Notes: generated by a model not told the origin, from the sequence alone. Positions 10,338-20,107 are shown, numbered from the stretch's first letter. The stretch is 64,000 nucleotides of DNA from Variovorax gracilis (GCF_030317115.1 NZ_JASZYF010000010.1:62001-126000), one strand, 5' to 3'. Program-made: numbers and translations.

Positions 10338-11294
10338 TCAGCGGATCGCCACCGGATTGATCATCGATTGCACCGCGCCCTGGTACTTGTTCTGGCCGAG
10401 CACGAACATGAACTCGTAGGCCTTGTCCTTGGCCAGTTCGGCGGTGTTGATGTTCTCCAGGATGTAGGTGCCGCCCATCGGCAGCAGGATCTGGTGCACG
10501 CCGAAGATCCCGCCTTCCTTGTCCCCGTCCTTCTCGAACGGAATGACCTCGACCGCCCAGGTGTCCGCGCCGACCGCGACCACGCCTTTCGACACCAGGT
10601 AGCGCGCGCCTTCGCGGCCGATGCCCGGTTCCACCGAGCCGAAGCGCTTGGGGTCCTTGTCGATCAGGCTCAGCCAGCCGGTGTGGAAGATCACCACGTC
10701 GCCCTGCCGGATGTCGACGCCCTGCTTCTTCGCGACCGCATCGATCTCGGCCTGGTTGAACGCCGTGCCTTCCTTGACCACTTCGACGCCGTAGTGCGCC
10801 GCCATGTCGAGCATCACGCCGCGCGCGACCATGGGCGGGATCTTCTCGATGCCGAGTTTCTTCAGGCCGCCGATGGTCGCGAACTCGCCCCACTTCGCGC
10901 CGTTGTAGTAGCGGTCGCCCACGCCGATGTGGCCCAGGCCGTCGAGCTGCGTGCCGATGCCGGTCCAGCAGTTGAGGATGTCGTCGTTGTAGGTGGTGTG
11001 CGTGGGCCCGAGGCCTTCCGCCGATCCGGTCTGGCCCGGCTGCACGATGTAGATGGAGCAGGTGCGCGGCGGGAAGGCCGGCGTCGTCGTGCTCACCGTG
11101 ATGCCGAGCGAGTAGACCTTGCCCGTCTTGACCAGTTTCGCGGCCTGCAGGGCGGTGGCCGCCGTCATGTAGTTGGCGGCGCCGATCTCGTCGTTCGGGC
11201 CCCATTTGCTGGGGTACCAGTTCGTCTGCGCCATGGCTGCGAAACCCAAGCCCAGCGCTGCCGCGCCGATCAATCCCATCCGTATCCGCTTCAT
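10338..11294 (-). CDS. Secreted cyclase-family hydrolase (PF04199)
   Basis: A 318-residue protein with a Sec signal peptide (cleavage after AAMA near residue 22), so it should act in the periplasm. The mature part has the cyclase/kynurenine-formamidase-like fold signature: TQLDGLGHIG near residues 115-125 supplies the Asp and His metal ligands, and HTGW near 205 is the second motif. Family members are metal-dependent amidohydrolases and dehydratases, so the reaction cannot be named. It is the last gene of the minus-strand operon that starts at 20020, 65 bases after the acyl-CoA ligase, with its own AGGAG ribosome site. It may process the substrate before uptake by the neighbouring Liv transporter. 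Confidence 0.8.
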   Translation of the reverse strand: MKRIRMGLIGAAALGLGFAAMAQTNWYPSKWGPNDEIGAANYMTAATALQAAKLVKTGKVYSLGITVSTTTPAFPPRTCSIYIVQPGQTGSAEGLGPTHTTYNDDILNCWTGIGTQLDGLGHIGVGDRYYNGAKWGEFATIGGLKKLGIEKIPPMVARGVMLDMAAHYGVEVVKEGTAFNQAEIDAVAKKQGVDIRQGDVVIFHTGWLSLIDKDPKRFGSVEPGIGREGARYLVSKGVVAVGADTWAVEVIPFEKDGDKEGGIFGVHQILLPMGGTYILENINTAELAKDKAYEFMFVLGQNKYQGAVQSMINPVAIR

Positions 11295-11359
11295 GCTCTT
11301 CTCCTGGTAGGTGGTGGTGAAACCGCTCCCTGATCAAGCAAAGCCGTGAAAAACCGAAT

Positions 11360-12934
11360 TCAGATCCTCGCGCGCAGCAAACGCTTCAGCAGCTTGCCGT
11401 TGGGGTTGCGCGGCAGCGGCTCGGAGCTCCAGGTGAAGCTCTCGGGCACCTTGTAGTCAGCCAGCCGCCCGGCGCAATGCTGTCGCAGCGCAGCTTCGTC
11501 GATGTCGATGCCGGGCGCGTGGACGAAGGCGTGAACCCGCTCGCCGAGCACCGGGCAGGGCTTGCCGATGACCGCCGCCTCGACCACGCCGGGCCAGGCC
11601 ATGAGCACGTTCTCCACCTCGACCGAATAGACCTTGAAGCCGCCGCGATTGAGCATGTCCTTCTTGCGATCGAAGATTCGCACGAAGCCTTCCGCATCCA
11701 CGCAGCCCAGGTCGCCCGAATGCCAGAAGCCGGCCGTGAACGAATCGGCCGTGGCCTGCGGATTGCCCCAGTAGCCAGGCACCACCATCGGCCCGCCGAT
11801 CCAGAGTTCGCCGGTTTCACCGGGCGCGACTTCGCGGCCTTCGTCGTCCATCACGCGGATTTCGGCCGCAGGAAGCGCCACACCGACCGAATCGATGTGC
11901 GTCCGCGTCAGGCCGGCCGGCATCATCGTCACCGGCGAGGTGGTCTCGGTGGCACCGTAGGCATTGAGCAGCGTGAGGCCGGGCAGGCGCTCGGCGAGCG
12001 CATCGATGGTTGCCACCGGCATCGGCGAGCCGCCGAAAGCGCCGATGCGCCAGCTCGACAGATCCTCTTGGTCGAAGGACTCGCTCAGCAGGCACAGCTT
12101 GTACATGGCAGGCACCATCAGCGTGTGGCTGACACGCTCTCGCGCCACCAGTTGCACGAAGGCATCGGCCTTGAACTCGGGCATGACGATCACCGCGCCG
12201 CCGACCTGCCACATCGACGCGATGATCGCGATCAGCCCCGTCACGTGGCTGGCCGGCACTGCCAGCGCCGAACGGTCGTCGGGTCGCAGGCCCATGCAGG
12301 ACTGGAAGTGCAGCGCGGAATGCGCGATTGCCAGGTGCGTGAGCAGCGCACCCTTGGGATGGCCGGTGGTCCCGGAGGTGTAGAGGATCACCGAGACATC
12401 GGTCTCGCGTGTGGTGGCCACAGGCGGCGACGGCGCGGATGCAGCCAGCGCAGCGAGGTCCGACGCCGCGAAGCGCAAAGTCAGCGCCGGCGCCTCGGCG
12501 GTGTCGGGAAGCCGTACGCCGAGTTCGTCGTCGAAGACGATAGCCTTGGCGCCGCACTGCACGGCGATGTAGGCCAGGCCGGGCCGCTGTTCGCGAACAC
12601 CCACCGGCACCGCGATGGCGCCCAGCCGCTGCAAGGCCAGCAACACCAGCAGGAATTCCGGGCGGTTGCCCATCAGCATCAGCACCCGCTCGCCGGCCTC
12701 GATGCCTTGTGCCGCAAAGGCTGCCGCCAGGCGGTCGGCCGCATCGCCGGTTTCCGCGTAGCTCCATCGGCGGCCCTCGAAGACCATCGCGTCGTGCTGC
12801 GGCCGCGTGGTGCGTGCTCGCTCGAACATCGCATGCAGGCTGGCAGGCCGCTCGGCGAAGCAACGCACGATGCGGTCGCCGTACAGCGCCTCATGTCGCA
12901 TCGCCGGCACCGGGAAGTCGCGCCAGTGGGTCAT
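11360..12934 (-). CDS. AMP-forming acyl-CoA synthetase (ligase)
   Basis: ANL-superfamily adenylate-forming enzyme of 524 residues. P-loop signature YTSGTTGHPKG at 185-195, the NAYGATET motif near 320, the hinge region FDRKKDM, and the catalytic C-terminal lysine in NGKLLK near residue 515. It would activate a carboxylic acid with ATP and CoA. Its ATG overlaps the stop of the preceding livF in an ATGA arrangement, so it is translationally coupled to the transporter, suggesting that the imported compound is the acid that is activated. Closest general type is medium-chain or aromatic acid:CoA ligase; substrate not determined. Confidence 0.88.
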   Translation of the reverse strand: MTHWRDFPVPAMRHEALYGDRIVRCFAERPASLHAMFERARTTRPQHDAMVFEGRRWSYAETGDAADRLAAAFAAQGIEAGERVLMLMGNRPEFLLVLLALQRLGAIAVPVGVREQRPGLAYIAVQCGAKAIVFDDELGVRLPDTAEAPALTLRFAASDLAALAASAPSPPVATTRETDVSVILYTSGTTGHPKGALLTHLAIAHSALHFQSCMGLRPDDRSALAVPASHVTGLIAIIASMWQVGGAVIVMPEFKADAFVQLVARERVSHTLMVPAMYKLCLLSESFDQEDLSSWRIGAFGGSPMPVATIDALAERLPGLTLLNAYGATETTSPVTMMPAGLTRTHIDSVGVALPAAEIRVMDDEGREVAPGETGELWIGGPMVVPGYWGNPQATADSFTAGFWHSGDLGCVDAEGFVRIFDRKKDMLNRGGFKVYSVEVENVLMAWPGVVEAAVIGKPCPVLGERVHAFVHAPGIDIDEAALRQHCAGRLADYKVPESFTWSSEPLPRNPNGKLLKRLLRARI

Positions 12935-13584
12935 GCCGCCACCTTCGCCAGGTTGGCGCCCCGCTCGATGACGACTTCGCTGTCGACGATGCGCCCCGAG
13001 TGGTTGAGGTCGCTCTGGGCCATCAGCACGGAGATTTCGCTGCCCTTCAGTCCAGCGATCACTTCACCCAGCCGCTTGGACAGTACCGGCGCCACACCCT
13101 CGAAAGGCTCGTCGAGCAGCAGAAGGCGCGTGCCGACCGCGAGCGCGCGCGCCAGCGCCACCAGTTTTTGCTGGCCGCCGGACAGCAGCAGCGCGCGGCG
13201 CTTGCGCATCTCCAGCAGTTCCGGCAACACGCGGTACACAAGCGCCAAGCGCTCGGATTCGACCAGGGACCTGTTCACCCACACCGGCACCAGGATGTTT
13301 TCCTCCACCGTGAGTTCGGGCACCAGGCCGCGGTCCTCCGGCATGTAGCCGATGCCGAGCGCGGCGCGCGCGTGGGGCGGAAGTTCCGTCAGGTCGCGGC
13401 CATGAAAGAGGATGCGGCCGTGCGACGGCTTGAGATGACCCATCAATGCGCGCATCAGCGTCGTCTTCCCCGCGCCGTTGCGCCCGACCAGACCGACCAT
13501 GCGGCCGCTGCCGACCGAAAGCGACAGCCCGCGCAAGGCCTCGACCGACTGGATCGAGACATGCAGGGATTCGATCTGCAGCAT
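12931..13584 (-). CDS. livF: Liv-type ABC transporter ATP-binding protein (LivF-like)
   Basis: 217-residue cytoplasmic ATPase with Walker A GRNGAGKT, the signature LSGGQQK and Walker B LLLLDEP. It belongs to the short LivF class that lacks the extra helix of LivG. Start chosen at the ATG giving MLQIESL; the open frame upstream overlaps livG. The gene begins seven bases after livG and overlaps the acyl-CoA ligase by four bases. Energises import together with LivG through the LivH/LivM pore. Confidence 0.9.
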   Translation of the reverse strand: MLQIESLHVSIQSVEALRGLSLSVGSGRMVGLVGRNGAGKTTLMRALMGHLKPSHGRILFHGRDLTELPPHARAALGIGYMPEDRGLVPELTVEENILVPVWVNRSLVESERLALVYRVLPELLEMRKRRALLLSGGQQKLVALARALAVGTRLLLLDEPFEGVAPVLSKRLGEVIAGLKGSEISVLMAQSDLNHSGRIVDSEVVIERGANLAKVAA

Positions 13585-13591
13585 TGCTTGG

Positions 13592-14344
13592 CTACTCCTG
13601 CAGTATTTCGCCGGTGACATAGCGACGCACGTCGTCGGTGGCGAGCGCCACCTCCGGCGTGTCGTCCGCAATGATGCGCCCGTTGTAGAACGCCACCACG
13701 CGGCTGGCGTAGCGCTCGACGATGTCCATGTCGTGCTCGACGAAGAGCACCGTCATCGCCTCCTGGCCAAGCGCCGCCATGATGGTTTCCATCATCGGGA
13801 ACTTTTCTTCGGCCGACACACCGCTCGTAGGTTCGTCGAGCAGCAGCAGCTTGGGCGCAGCGGTCAGGGCCATCGCGATGTCCAGCAGCTTGCGCACACC
13901 GCCGGGCAACTCGGCGACGCGGCGCTGCCGGTGTTCCGCGAGCCGGAAGCGCTCCAGCAGGGCATCGGCGCGGTCGAGCGCCTCGCTGCGCCGTGCCGGC
14001 TGCCAGAAGCTCAGGCGCTGGTCGTGGCAGGCATTGGCGACGAGCATGTTGTCCAGCGCCGTGAGGTCGGCGTAGAGCTGCGGGATCTGGAAGGAGCGCG
14101 CCACGCCCAGCCGCGTGATCGCGCGCGGCGCCAGCGCCGTGACGTCCTGGCCGTCGAGCACGATGCGTCCCTCGTCGGGCTTCAGGTAGCCGGTGATCAT
14201 GTTGACGAAGGTGGTCTTGCCGGCCCCGTTGCTGCCGATCAGGCTCACGCGCTCGCCCGCGGCGATGGAGATGCGGATGTCCGCCGCAGCCACGACTGCG
14301 CCGAATCGCTTGCTGACGCCATGCGCTTCCAGCAACGCGCTCAT
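13592..14344 (-). CDS. livG: Liv-type ABC transporter ATP-binding protein (LivG-like)
   Basis: 250-residue ATPase with Walker A GSNGAGKT and Walker B LLLLDEPTSGV. The ABC signature is degenerate: LPGGVRK replaces LSGGQ, a variation common in this subfamily. The ATG overlaps the livM stop (ATGA), indicating coupling. Partner of LivF in the minus-strand operon. Confidence 0.9.
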   Translation of the reverse strand: MSALLEAHGVSKRFGAVVAAADIRISIAAGERVSLIGSNGAGKTTFVNMITGYLKPDEGRIVLDGQDVTALAPRAITRLGVARSFQIPQLYADLTALDNMLVANACHDQRLSFWQPARRSEALDRADALLERFRLAEHRQRRVAELPGGVRKLLDIAMALTAAPKLLLLDEPTSGVSAEEKFPMMETIMAALGQEAMTVLFVEHDMDIVERYASRVVAFYNGRIIADDTPEVALATDDVRRYVTGEILQE

Positions 14345-15324
14345 GAGTTGCCCTTCATCCACAGCGAGCCGAGACCCTTCGGCAGGAAGCGGATCACGAA
14401 CAGCAGGAACAGGCCCAGCGCGAGCTGCCACGTGTTCGGAAAGTAGGCGCTGGAGAAGGAGCGCACCACTTCGAGCACCGTGCTCGCCAGGAACACCGCG
14501 GCCACGCTCTGCCAGCCGGCCAGGATGGCGACGAAGACGAACTCGCCCGAGGTGGTCCAGAAGCTGAAGTTGGGCTCGACGTGCCCCAGCGACATCACGG
14601 CCAGCGCACCGCCCAGCCCGCCGCTGAAGGCCGCGAGGATGAAGTTGATGGTCATCGCCTGGCGCACCGAGCCGCCCAGGTATTCGACACGCAACTCGTT
14701 CTCGCGCACGGCGAGCGTCACGAGTCCGCGCGTGCTGTCGAAGTAGACGCGCGCCAGCAGCGCCATCGCGGTGGCGATGCCGATGGTCACCAGATAGAGG
14801 ATGTAGCCGGTGCGTGCATCGGGCAGCTTCTGGCCCAGCAGGGTGGGGCGGCCCATGTTGAAGCCATCGGAGCCGCCCAGTGCGTCCAGCTTCATCAACA
14901 GGCCATACGTCACCATCGACAGCGCCAGCGTCAGCATCGCGAAGAAGATGCCGCGGTAGCGCGACAGCAGCGGAGCGAAGGGGGCGGCGATCAGCACGGC
15001 GGCGACGCCGCCGGCCAGCGCCAATCCGAGTGCGTCGGTGAACCCGAGCTTGTTGTAGGCCAGCGCCGCCGTGTAGCCGCCGGCCGCGAAGAGCATGCCC
15101 TGGCCGAAGGGCACCACCCCGCCGCGCATCAGGCAGACGATGCCCAGCGAGACAAGCCCATTGGCCGCCGACATGGTGACGAGGAAAGTCAGCCAGCGCG
15201 GGCTGAACCACCCCGCGACCGCCAGCACGGCAAAGGCGCCGAGGCCGAGCGCGGCGCCCCGCCAGCCGCCCGCCGAGGCGCGGCGCACCGGCGCAGTGGC
15301 GGACGGATTCGGGATCGCTGCCAT
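14341..15324 (-). CDS. livM: Liv-type ABC transporter permease (LivM-like)
   Basis: 327-residue inner-membrane permease with about nine or ten hydrophobic helices. The LivM-type segments are present: GGVVPFGQGMLFAAGGY near residues 68-84 and the coupling region REN-ELRVEYLG near 210. Begins four bases after livH and overlaps livG. Forms the translocation path with LivH. Confidence 0.9.
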   Translation of the reverse strand: MAAIPNPSATAPVRRASAGGWRGAALGLGAFAVLAVAGWFSPRWLTFLVTMSAANGLVSLGIVCLMRGGVVPFGQGMLFAAGGYTAALAYNKLGFTDALGLALAGGVAAVLIAAPFAPLLSRYRGIFFAMLTLALSMVTYGLLMKLDALGGSDGFNMGRPTLLGQKLPDARTGYILYLVTIGIATAMALLARVYFDSTRGLVTLAVRENELRVEYLGGSVRQAMTINFILAAFSGGLGGALAVMSLGHVEPNFSFWTTSGEFVFVAILAGWQSVAAVFLASTVLEVVRSFSSAYFPNTWQLALGLFLLFVIRFLPKGLGSLWMKGNS

Positions 15325-15328
15325 GGCC

Positions 15329-16225
15329 TCAGATCCTCCGCGCCTGCGTGCGCTGGAACAACCCCTCGGGCCGGAACATCAGCACCACGGCCATCACGAT
15401 GTAGATGGAGAACAACTCGGCCACCGGCACCACGTGCACCGCGAAGGACCGGGCCAGCCCGACGATCAGCGCGCCGACCGCCGCGCCCTCGATGCTGCCC
15501 AGGCCACCGATGATGACCACCGCGAAGGACACGATGATCACGCCCACCGACACCCCCGGTTGCACCGAGATCATCGGCGCGGTGAAGGCCCCGCCCAGCG
15601 CCGCCAGGAAGATGCCGACCGTGAAAGCCAGCATGTAGACGCGCGACACGTTCACGCCCATGCTCGACGCGACCTCCGCGCTGTGGATCACCGCCAGCAT
15701 GATCTTGCCCTGCCGCGTGCGATTCAGCCCCCACCACACCGCCACGCCGACCACCACGGCCAGCGCCACCAGCGCGAAGTCATAGCCCACCCAGCTCTGC
15801 ACGCCCAGGTCGAGGTTGCCGAACAGGCCGTAGGGCTCCGACACGTAGTACGGATTGGCGCCCCAGATCAGCTTGGTCAGGTCTTCCATGATCAGGAACA
15901 TCGCGTAGGTCACCAGCACCAGGAGCACCTCGTCCCGTCCGTAGAAGAAACGCAGCAGCCCGCGCTCGGTCAACGGCGCCAGCACCACGGCCACCGCCAC
16001 GGCGGCCAGCAGCATCGCCACCAGTGACAGCGCGGGAGCCCACTTCAGGCTGGCGCCCCAGCCGACGAAGCTGGCCGCCGCATAGGCGCCCACCGCATAG
16101 AAGCTGCCGTGCGCGATGTTGAGGATCTTGAGCACGCCAAACACCAGCGTGAGCCCCAGTGCGACGATGAACAGCCATGACGCGTAGGTCAGGCCGTCGA
16201 TCAGGATCGTGGCGGCGGTGTGCAC
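15329..16225 (-). CDS. livH: Liv-type ABC transporter permease (LivH-like)
   Basis: 298-residue inner-membrane permease. The family signature LNIAHGSFYAVGAY lies at residues 34-47, and the conserved GGLGSIEGAAVGALI in the C-terminal third. Reads from GTG, 15 bases after the substrate-binding-protein gene, with no strong ribosome site, suggesting coupling to upstream translation. Confidence 0.9.
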   Translation of the reverse strand: MHTAATILIDGLTYASWLFIVALGLTLVFGVLKILNIAHGSFYAVGAYAAASFVGWGASLKWAPALSLVAMLLAAVAVAVVLAPLTERGLLRFFYGRDEVLLVLVTYAMFLIMEDLTKLIWGANPYYVSEPYGLFGNLDLGVQSWVGYDFALVALAVVVGVAVWWGLNRTRQGKIMLAVIHSAEVASSMGVNVSRVYMLAFTVGIFLAALGGAFTAPMISVQPGVSVGVIIVSFAVVIIGGLGSIEGAAVGALIVGLARSFAVHVVPVAELFSIYIVMAVVLMFRPEGLFQRTQARRI

Positions 16226-16240
16226 GTCAGGCGCCGCGCG

Positions 16241-17563
16241 TCAGGGGCAGCCCTTGGCGCCGGGAAAGCCGGCCTTGATCCACTCCTCGGATTTCATGTT
16301 GGCCGGTGGATTCACGCACTCGGCCGGGAAGCGCTGGATGTCCTCCAGCACCACCATCTTCTTGGCCGCGTCGTAGCGCGTCTTGCCGATCGCGGTCTCC
16401 TGCACGGCCTGGTGGCCGTCGCCCAGCGCCATGCGGATGCGGCCCGCTGGCGAATCCCATTCCAGCCCCTTGAGCGCTGCGGCGAGTTGCTCGGAGGTGG
16501 GCTTCTTGCCGCCGTTGGCCGCCATCGCCTTCTCGGCGGCGAGCTTCAGGCCCAGCAGCGACTGCGCCATGCGGTAGGGCGCCTGCACCGGGTAGACGTT
16601 GTAGGCCTTGGAATAGAGATCCCACCACCAGTCGTTGAGCGCTGACTTCGGCGACATCAGCCCGTAGGCGCCACGCGCGCCGAGGATGGTGCCGTCGGGC
16701 ATCTTCTCGCCCAGGCCGGGCAGCACGTGGTCGGCCGCCGACAGGACCACCTGCGTGCGCTTGAAGAGCCCGCGCGGGCCCGCCTGCAGGATGAAGGCCT
16801 GCAGATCGCCACCCCACAGGCTGGAATGCGTGACGTCGGCCGGCTTGGCCATCAGCGCCGAGATCTCGGTGCCGTACTGGCCCGCTCCGAATTTCGGCAA
16901 CTGGTCCTCGCCGACCTTGGCGTTCGGATAGAGCTTCTCCATCGACAGGGTGAAGTCCTTCTTCGAGTCCTGGCCCCAGGCGTAGTCCTGGTTGATCAGG
17001 TTGAAGGAGTCGGCCTTTACGCTGCGCGCCTTGAGATAGCGCGCCAGCGCGACGTTGTCCATCGCCCCGTGCGAGGCAGTGCGGAACACGTACTCGAGCT
17101 TGTTGTCCTCGAAGATGCGCGGCGTGCCGCAATCGTAGAGCACGAGGAACCTCTTCATCTCCTCGGCCGCCGGCGCAACCGCGAGACAGTCGCCCGAGCC
17201 GACGTAGCCGACCACCGCATCGACCTTCTCGCGGTCGTAGAGATTGCGAAGCTCCTGCACCTGCTTGGTGGCGCCGCCGTTCTCGTCGACGTACACCGCC
17301 TCGATCTTCATGCCGCCGAAGCCGGTCTTGTTGTAGGGCGCCGGCGCCGCGCCCTTGTTGAAGGCGTCTACCAGCACCTTCGCGCCATTGACCGCCGGAA
17401 TGCCGAAGCTCTCGGCCGCCTGGCCGGACAGGAAGCTCACGATGCCGATCTTGAAAGTCTCCTGGGCCTGCGCGCCGGTGGCACAAAGAATGCCGGCCAT
17501 GCCTACCGCGGACAATGCCGCCGCACGATGCAGATACCGCTTCACGCCAAGGGCCTGGGTCAT
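16241..17563 (-). CDS. Liv-type periplasmic substrate-binding protein
   Basis: 440-residue precursor with a Sec signal peptide ending ATGAQA before residue 35. The mature type-I periplasmic binding fold starts with ETFKIGIVSFLSGQAAE, typical of the HAAT family (LivK relatives). The ATG is preceded by AGGAGA. It sits first among the transporter genes, behind the CoA-transferase and acyl-CoA dehydrogenase genes. The family binds amino acids, aromatic acids, amides and urea, so the ligand is open; the operon partners favour a carboxylic acid. Confidence 0.88.
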   Translation of the reverse strand: MTQALGVKRYLHRAAALSAVGMAGILCATGAQAQETFKIGIVSFLSGQAAESFGIPAVNGAKVLVDAFNKGAAPAPYNKTGFGGMKIEAVYVDENGGATKQVQELRNLYDREKVDAVVGYVGSGDCLAVAPAAEEMKRFLVLYDCGTPRIFEDNKLEYVFRTASHGAMDNVALARYLKARSVKADSFNLINQDYAWGQDSKKDFTLSMEKLYPNAKVGEDQLPKFGAGQYGTEISALMAKPADVTHSSLWGGDLQAFILQAGPRGLFKRTQVVLSAADHVLPGLGEKMPDGTILGARGAYGLMSPKSALNDWWWDLYSKAYNVYPVQAPYRMAQSLLGLKLAAEKAMAANGGKKPTSEQLAAALKGLEWDSPAGRIRMALGDGHQAVQETAIGKTRYDAAKKMVVLEDIQRFPAECVNPPANMKSEEWIKAGFPGAKGCP

Positions 17564-17652
17564 GTCGTGTCTCCTGTGGAAGGAACGCGATCTTTAACCG
17601 GCAGGCGGGACGACGAATCCGCGATAACCCGCACTGGGGCGGCGGGCCCGTC

Positions 17653-18792
17653 TCAACCCAGCACGATGCGAGCAATGATGTTGCGCTGGATCTCCGACGA
17701 GCCCTCGTAGATGCGCAGGATGCGGGCGTCGCGCACATAGCGCTCCAGCGGCAGGTCCCGCGTGAAGCCGTAGCCGCCGTGGATCTGCAGTGCGGTGTCG
17801 GTGACGAAGGCCACCATCTCCGAGGCATGGAGCTTGGCCATGGCCGACTGCAGCGTGAAGGGCTGGCCCGCGGTGCGCAGCGCCAGCGCCTGCATCGTCA
17901 GGCCCCAGGAGGCCTCCAGTCGCAGCTTCATGTCGGCGAGCATCCATTGGATGCCCTGCTTGCCGGACAAGGGCTCGCCGCCGATCTGGCGTTCTCGCGC
18001 CCACTCGACCGCTGCGGCGAGCGCCGCTTCGGCGATGCCGAGGGAGGTCGCTGCGACGTCGAGCCGGCTGTTGTCGAGGACCTTCATCGCGGTGCGAAAC
18101 CCCGAGCCGTCTTCGCCGAGACGATTCGCGATCGGCACTTCGACCGACTCGAATGCCACCTCGAAGGAATGGCCGCCGCGGATGCCCATGAGCTTCTCGG
18201 GGGTGGAGATCCGCACGCCGGGGCTGCCGGTGTCGACGATGAAGGCGCTCACGCCGCGCGCGCCCGCCGCGGCATCGGTCTTGGCAAAGACGACCAGGAA
18301 ATGCGCCTCGGCCGCGTTGGAGATGAAGTGCTTGACGCCATCCAGGCGATAGATGTCCCCGTCGCGGACCGCCTTCGTGCGCAGGTCCGCCGGGTGCGAC
18401 CCGCCGCGCGGCTCCGTCAGCGCGAAGCCGGCCAGCCATTCGCCGCTCGCAGCCCTTGGCAGCCATCGGGCCCGCTGCTCGTCGTTGCCGGCGATCAGCA
18501 CCGCGTCCGTGCCCAGGTAGTGCGCGCCGATCATCGAGGAGGTCGCTGCGCAGGCGCGCGAGATTTCCACCAGCGACAGCAGCATCGCCGTCGGCGACAC
18601 GCCGGGACCGCCCCAGCGCTCGGGCAGGTTCATGCCCATCACGCCGAGTTCGGCCAACTGCGGCACGTGGCAGGTGGCCGAGCGCTCCTGTTCGTCGATC
18701 TCTTGCGCGAGCGGCGCGACAGTTTCGGCCGCGTAGCGCGCGACGGCATCGGCCAGAGCCTGGTCTTCTTCGGTGACGCCGAGTCGTGTCAT
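17653..18792 (-). CDS. Acyl-CoA dehydrogenase
   Basis: 379-residue flavoenzyme of the short/medium-chain acyl-CoA dehydrogenase family. FAD/substrate motifs GFALTEPRGGS (about 120) and the RIYEGSSEIQ block near the C-terminus, whose Glu is the usual catalytic base. Start chosen at the ATG giving MTRLGVTEEDQ; the longer frame lacks a ribosome site and overlaps the CoA-transferase gene. It follows that gene by ten bases. Would introduce a 2,3 double bond into the CoA thioester made by the neighbouring CoA-transferase or ligase. Not a convincing glutaryl-CoA dehydrogenase from its sequence. Confidence 0.9.
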   Translation of the reverse strand: MTRLGVTEEDQALADAVARYAAETVAPLAQEIDEQERSATCHVPQLAELGVMGMNLPERWGGPGVSPTAMLLSLVEISRACAATSSMIGAHYLGTDAVLIAGNDEQRARWLPRAASGEWLAGFALTEPRGGSHPADLRTKAVRDGDIYRLDGVKHFISNAAEAHFLVVFAKTDAAAGARGVSAFIVDTGSPGVRISTPEKLMGIRGGHSFEVAFESVEVPIANRLGEDGSGFRTAMKVLDNSRLDVAATSLGIAEAALAAAVEWARERQIGGEPLSGKQGIQWMLADMKLRLEASWGLTMQALALRTAGQPFTLQSAMAKLHASEMVAFVTDTALQIHGGYGFTRDLPLERYVRDARILRIYEGSSEIQRNIIARIVLG

Positions 18793-18802
18793 GTCGATTC
18801 CT

Positions 18803-20020
18803 TCAGTGGGTGGTGGTCGGGGTCGCGCCGAATGCACCGGCTTCGCGGAGTTCGGCGAGCTTGTCGAGGCCGCAGCCCAGCAGGCCGGCGAGCAGGTCAT
18901 GCGTGTGTTCGCCGAGCGCAGGCGCGCGCTCGACGCGGTTCGGTGCGGCACCGTTGAAACGCACCGGCTGCGTCGGCAGGCGCAGGTCCGGCAGGCGATC
19001 GTCGTGCACGGCGCGAAGCAGTTCGCGGGCTTGTGCCTGCGGTGAATCCACGGCTTGCGCGATGTTCCAGATCGGCGCGGCGGGCACGCCCGCTGCTTCC
19101 AGCCGGCGAACGACCTCCTCGACCGGGAGGGCGCCGGCCCATTGCTCGATCAAGGCGCGCAACGCGGGTTCCTGCTCCGAGCGCAACTCGTCGGTCTGGA
19201 AGCGCGGCTCGTGCGCCAACTGCGGCATCGCCATGGCCGCGGCGAGCGCATCGAACAGCTTCTTGTTGAGAACGGCCAGCGCGAAATGCCCGTCCTGCGC
19301 GCGATAGACACCGAAGGGCGCCGACAGCGGATGCCGGTTCCCCACCCTTCGCGCCGGCTTGCCTGTGAACAGGAAGCGCGCCATCGAGGTCGCGAGAAAG
19401 CTCAGCGTGGTGTCGAACATCGCGACGTCCACGTGCTGCCCGCAGCCGGTGCGCTGCGTCTGCAGCAGGGCGGCCAGCGTGGCCCACGAGGCGAAGAGGC
19501 CGGCGACCACATCCGACACCGCCTCGCCGACCAGCGTCGGTGCGCCTTCGGGATCGCCCGTGGCTTCCATGAGCCCGCTCATCGCCTGCACGATGATGTC
19601 GTAGGCCGGCCGGTGCGCATAAGGCCCTGTCTGGCCGAAGCCCGAGACGCTCACGTACACCAGCTTCGGGTTCTGCCGCATCAGCGCATCCGGGCCAATA
19701 CCGAGGCGCTCGGCGACGCCGGGGCGGAAGTTCTCGACCACCACATCTGCATGCGCGGCGAGTTCGCGGACCAGCGCGACCGCGTCGGGATGCTTCAGGT
19801 CCAGCACCATGCTCTTCTTGTTGCGGTTCATCACCGTGAAGAGCGCACTCTGGCCGTTCTTCATCGGGCCGATGGCGCGGTAGTCGTCGCCGTGCGGCGG
19901 CTCGATCTTGATCACCTCGGCGCCCAGATCGGCGAGCAGGGCCGTGGACAGCGGCCCCGCGAGCACGCGGGTGAAGTCGAGGATGCGGATGCCGTCGAGA
20001 GGGCGGGAGTCGGGTGTCAT
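18803..20020 (-). CDS. CaiB/BaiF-type CoA-transferase
   Basis: 405-residue class III CoA-transferase. N-terminal motif GIRILDFTRVLAGP and GAEVIKIEPP (residues 8-45), VENFRPGVAERLG near 100, and the conserved catalytic Asp region near PAYDIIVQA (about residue 145). It moves CoA between carboxylic acids. Start chosen at the ATG giving MTPDSRP; an alternative ATG ten codons upstream cannot be excluded. First gene of the minus-strand operon, divergent from the LysR gene, so it is the likely first target of that regulator. Confidence 0.9.
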   Translation of the reverse strand: MTPDSRPLDGIRILDFTRVLAGPLSTALLADLGAEVIKIEPPHGDDYRAIGPMKNGQSALFTVMNRNKKSMVLDLKHPDAVALVRELAAHADVVVENFRPGVAERLGIGPDALMRQNPKLVYVSVSGFGQTGPYAHRPAYDIIVQAMSGLMEATGDPEGAPTLVGEAVSDVVAGLFASWATLAALLQTQRTGCGQHVDVAMFDTTLSFLATSMARFLFTGKPARRVGNRHPLSAPFGVYRAQDGHFALAVLNKKLFDALAAAMAMPQLAHEPRFQTDELRSEQEPALRALIEQWAGALPVEEVVRRLEAAGVPAAPIWNIAQAVDSPQAQARELLRAVHDDRLPDLRLPTQPVRFNGAAPNRVERAPALGEHTHDLLAGLLGCGLDKLAELREAGAFGATPTTTH

Positions 20021-20066
20021 GGCAAATCGCTTTCGTGGCGGATGAGACGCCATGGTCGGCCAGGGC

Positions 20067-20107
20067 TGGATCAAAAGAAAATACTGTTCCCTGATGCTTT
20101 GGATCAA
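20067..20107. promoter_or_regulatory. Putative LysR binding region with paired TGGATCAA repeats
   Basis: The 92-base divergent space holds two identical TGGATCAA boxes at 20067-20074 and 20100-20107. They are 33 bases apart, close to three helical turns, and the second box almost touches the LysR start codon. The spacing suits a LysR tetramer. Inference from spacing and location only. Confidence 0.4.

Noticed and set aside
17653..20020. CoA-transferase plus acyl-CoA dehydrogenase as the glutarate-to-crotonyl-CoA end of the nicotinate pathway
   Set aside because: Tempting because a glutarate route was reported in Azorhizobium, but the dehydrogenase lacks glutaryl-CoA dehydrogenase features that I recognise and the operon is 24 kb away with its own regulator.
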